The position numbers and the translations under genes are program-made. The notes under the pieces were generated by a model. The model saw nothing but the letters and a program-made list of their open reading frames with translations, had not been told where the DNA came from and did not search any database. DNA of 64,000 bases from Laburnicola sp. R22_1 (taxonomy: Eukaryota; Ascomycota; Dothideomycetes; Pleosporales; Didymosphaeriaceae), in contig JACONQ010000021.1 of the NCBI GenBank assembly GCA_014281115.1, positions 186,001 through 250,000 on the forward strand. Direction: 5' to 3'. Every line of letters begins with the position of its first letter. The first letter of the stretch is position 1. Positions 62,647 through 64,000 of this stretch are shown one piece after another.

Positions 62647-64000
62647 CTGTGTCCGTGCACTCAACGCCCGGATTCAGTCAACGCCCCGCTGAACGCAAAC
62701 CACCCCAAATTTCAACACGCCATAACGCCACTAATATGAGCTCAATTGAGGCTGCAATTAAAGAAATAGAATCGCTAAGGTTAGAAGAATCTTTCTCTTA
62801 TACTAAGATCGCTAGCAAGCATGGCGTTGATCGAAGTACGCTGTCGCGAAGGCACCAAGCGATTCAAACGACGCGTGCAACTGCGGGGTTTAACCGACAG
62901 AAACTCAGTCCCTAACAAGAGCAGGAGCTTGTACAATACATTGAAGGGCTTACAGCGCGTCACTTGCCACCCACAAGAGAGATGATACGAAATTTCGCGT
63001 CAACAATAGCCAAGGAGCTAGTGAGCGAGAGCTGGGTTACTCGCTTCATTAACCGACACAACATCCATCTGATCTCTTGATGGGCAGCTGGTATGGACAG
63101 CAATCGCCACCAAGCCGACTCAGGGGATAAATACAGCCTGTATTTCGATCTCCTGGGTGCCAAAATCAAGGAATATGACATCGAGCCTCGTCACACGTAT
63201 AATATGGATGAAAAAGGCTTCTTAATTGGTATCACTAGCCGATCAAAACGAGTGTTTAGCAGACGAATATAGGAGAATAAGGAGGTTATAGCATCTCTCT
63301 AAGATGGCTCTTGTGAATGGATTACCCTCCTAGCGTGTGTTTGCGCTGATAGATCAGCCTTGCCGCCAAGCCTCATCTATTAGGCTACCAACAAGGCTAT
63401 ACAATTAAGCTGGGTAGAGGATATTAAGGCAGGAGAGCACTTAGTACACATTTCCTCGTCGCCTTCAGGCTGGATAAACAACGATATTGGCCTTGCCTGG
63501 CTTGAACAGGTGTTTGATCGCTACACCAAGGCAAAAGCTCGACGGTCTTACCAGTTACTCATCCTTGATGGCTATGGATCTCACGTTACTATGGATTTTA
63601 TCGACTATTGCGACCGTAACAGGATACTCCTAGCCATCTTCCCCCTTATTCAACCCACACGCTTCAGCCACTTAATGTGGTTCTATTTAAGCCTCTATCA
63701 ACTGCGTACTCAAAGGAGCTATCAGATCACCTCCACCAGAGCCAGGGACTCCTCCCTATTAAGAAAGGGGACTTCTTCCCTCTATTCTGGGAGGCCTGGA
63801 CGAGCTCTTTTAAGGAGGAGACGATACTTAAGTCTTTTAAAGCAACAGGCATATCACCATTCAACCCAGAGGTTATACTCAAAAGGTTCACCAACACTAC
63901 CCTAGATAAGCAGGAATCGCGAGAGAGCTCTACGTCAGTACTCAGCGGATCTAACTGGCGTAAACTAGACCGCCTTGTACGATCCGCAGTAGAAGATCAG
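62647..64000 (+). mobile_element. Fourth pogo-like element D, decayed, cut by the window edge
   Basis: Begins directly after the TA of element B and runs off the window. A repeat-like lead (GTGTCCGTGCACTCAACGCC) precedes a transposase gene of the same superfamily on the + strand. The far terminal repeat is outside the window, so the exact boundary is inferred. Confidence 0.65.
62736..64000 (+). pseudogene. Element D transposase remnant (partial)
   Basis: The ATG at 62,736 opens MSSIEAAIKEIESLRLEESF and aligns by eye to element B along its length: STLSRRHQAI, LPPTREMIRNFAS, GMDSNRH, HTYNMDEKGFLIGITSRSKR, LLILDGYGSHVTMDFIDYC. At least five stops are present (for example TAA for CAA near 62,913 and TGA for a Gln or Trp codon near 63,080), plus a frameshift near 63,645, fitting RIP. 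The 3' part is beyond the window. Confidence 0.85.

Overview
The window is a piece of a filamentous ascomycete (Pezizomycotina) nuclear genome; a Dothideomycete is my best guess, but the sequence does not prove the class. Three things show this. Housekeeping genes carry short 45-125 nt spliceosomal introns. Families typical of such fungi are present (WSC stress sensor, Zn(II)2Cys6 regulator, siderophore transporter, GPI-type carboxypeptidase). Gene-rich, GC-balanced islands alternate with AT-rich blocks whose C-to-T and G-to-A decay is the signature of repeat-induced point mutation (RIP).

Layout. 1-10,400 is a gene island: the 3' end of a siderophore transporter (+), an FHIP-family dynein/endosome adaptor (-), two RIP-decayed MITE-like repeats, a secreted jacalin/aerolysin-like protein (+), and a divergent pair CWC15 (-) / RRP45 (+). 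10,719-21,303 is one 10.6-kb palindrome centred at about 16,019. Its right arm holds intact genes for a DUF4336 protein (+) and the mitoribosomal GTPase MTG1 (-). Its left arm holds inverted copies of the same genes riddled with small indels. 20,013-32,610 is a nested transposon cluster. A RIP-decayed pogo-like element A contains a solo LTR and a Fot1/Pot2-like element. Next to it, a pogo-like element C with an open transposase is split by a full-length Copia retrotransposon whose two LTRs are identical.

32,611-44,200 is a second gene island: a secreted Ser/Thr-rich repeat protein (-), a Gcs1-type ArfGAP (-), a WSC-domain membrane sensor (-), an intact Tc1-like element with about 70-bp terminal repeats, and a peroxisomal SPS19-type 2,4-dienoyl-CoA reductase ending in SKL (-). 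44,450-52,050 is a RIP-flattened AT-rich block: a TGCGCA-rich repeat field followed by a 6.5-kb element with terminal inverted repeats that contains a nested Tc1/mariner element.

52,350-64,000 carries an S10 carboxypeptidase (-), a Zn2Cys6 factor (+), a broken Cys-rich gene, a probable ATG33 (+), a broken ankyrin gene (-), a nearly intact pogo-like element B, and a second, decayed pogo-like element running off the window edge.

The genes do not form one pathway. Most are single-copy cell-biology genes (endosome transport, Golgi ArfGAP, splicing, exosome, mitochondrial translation, peroxisomal beta-oxidation, mitophagy). Between them lie secreted or surface proteins (aerolysin-like protein, adhesin-like protein, WSC sensor, carboxypeptidase), and these tend to border the repeat-rich blocks. 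Introns were placed by eye; for each multi-exon gene the exon sum is a multiple of three.
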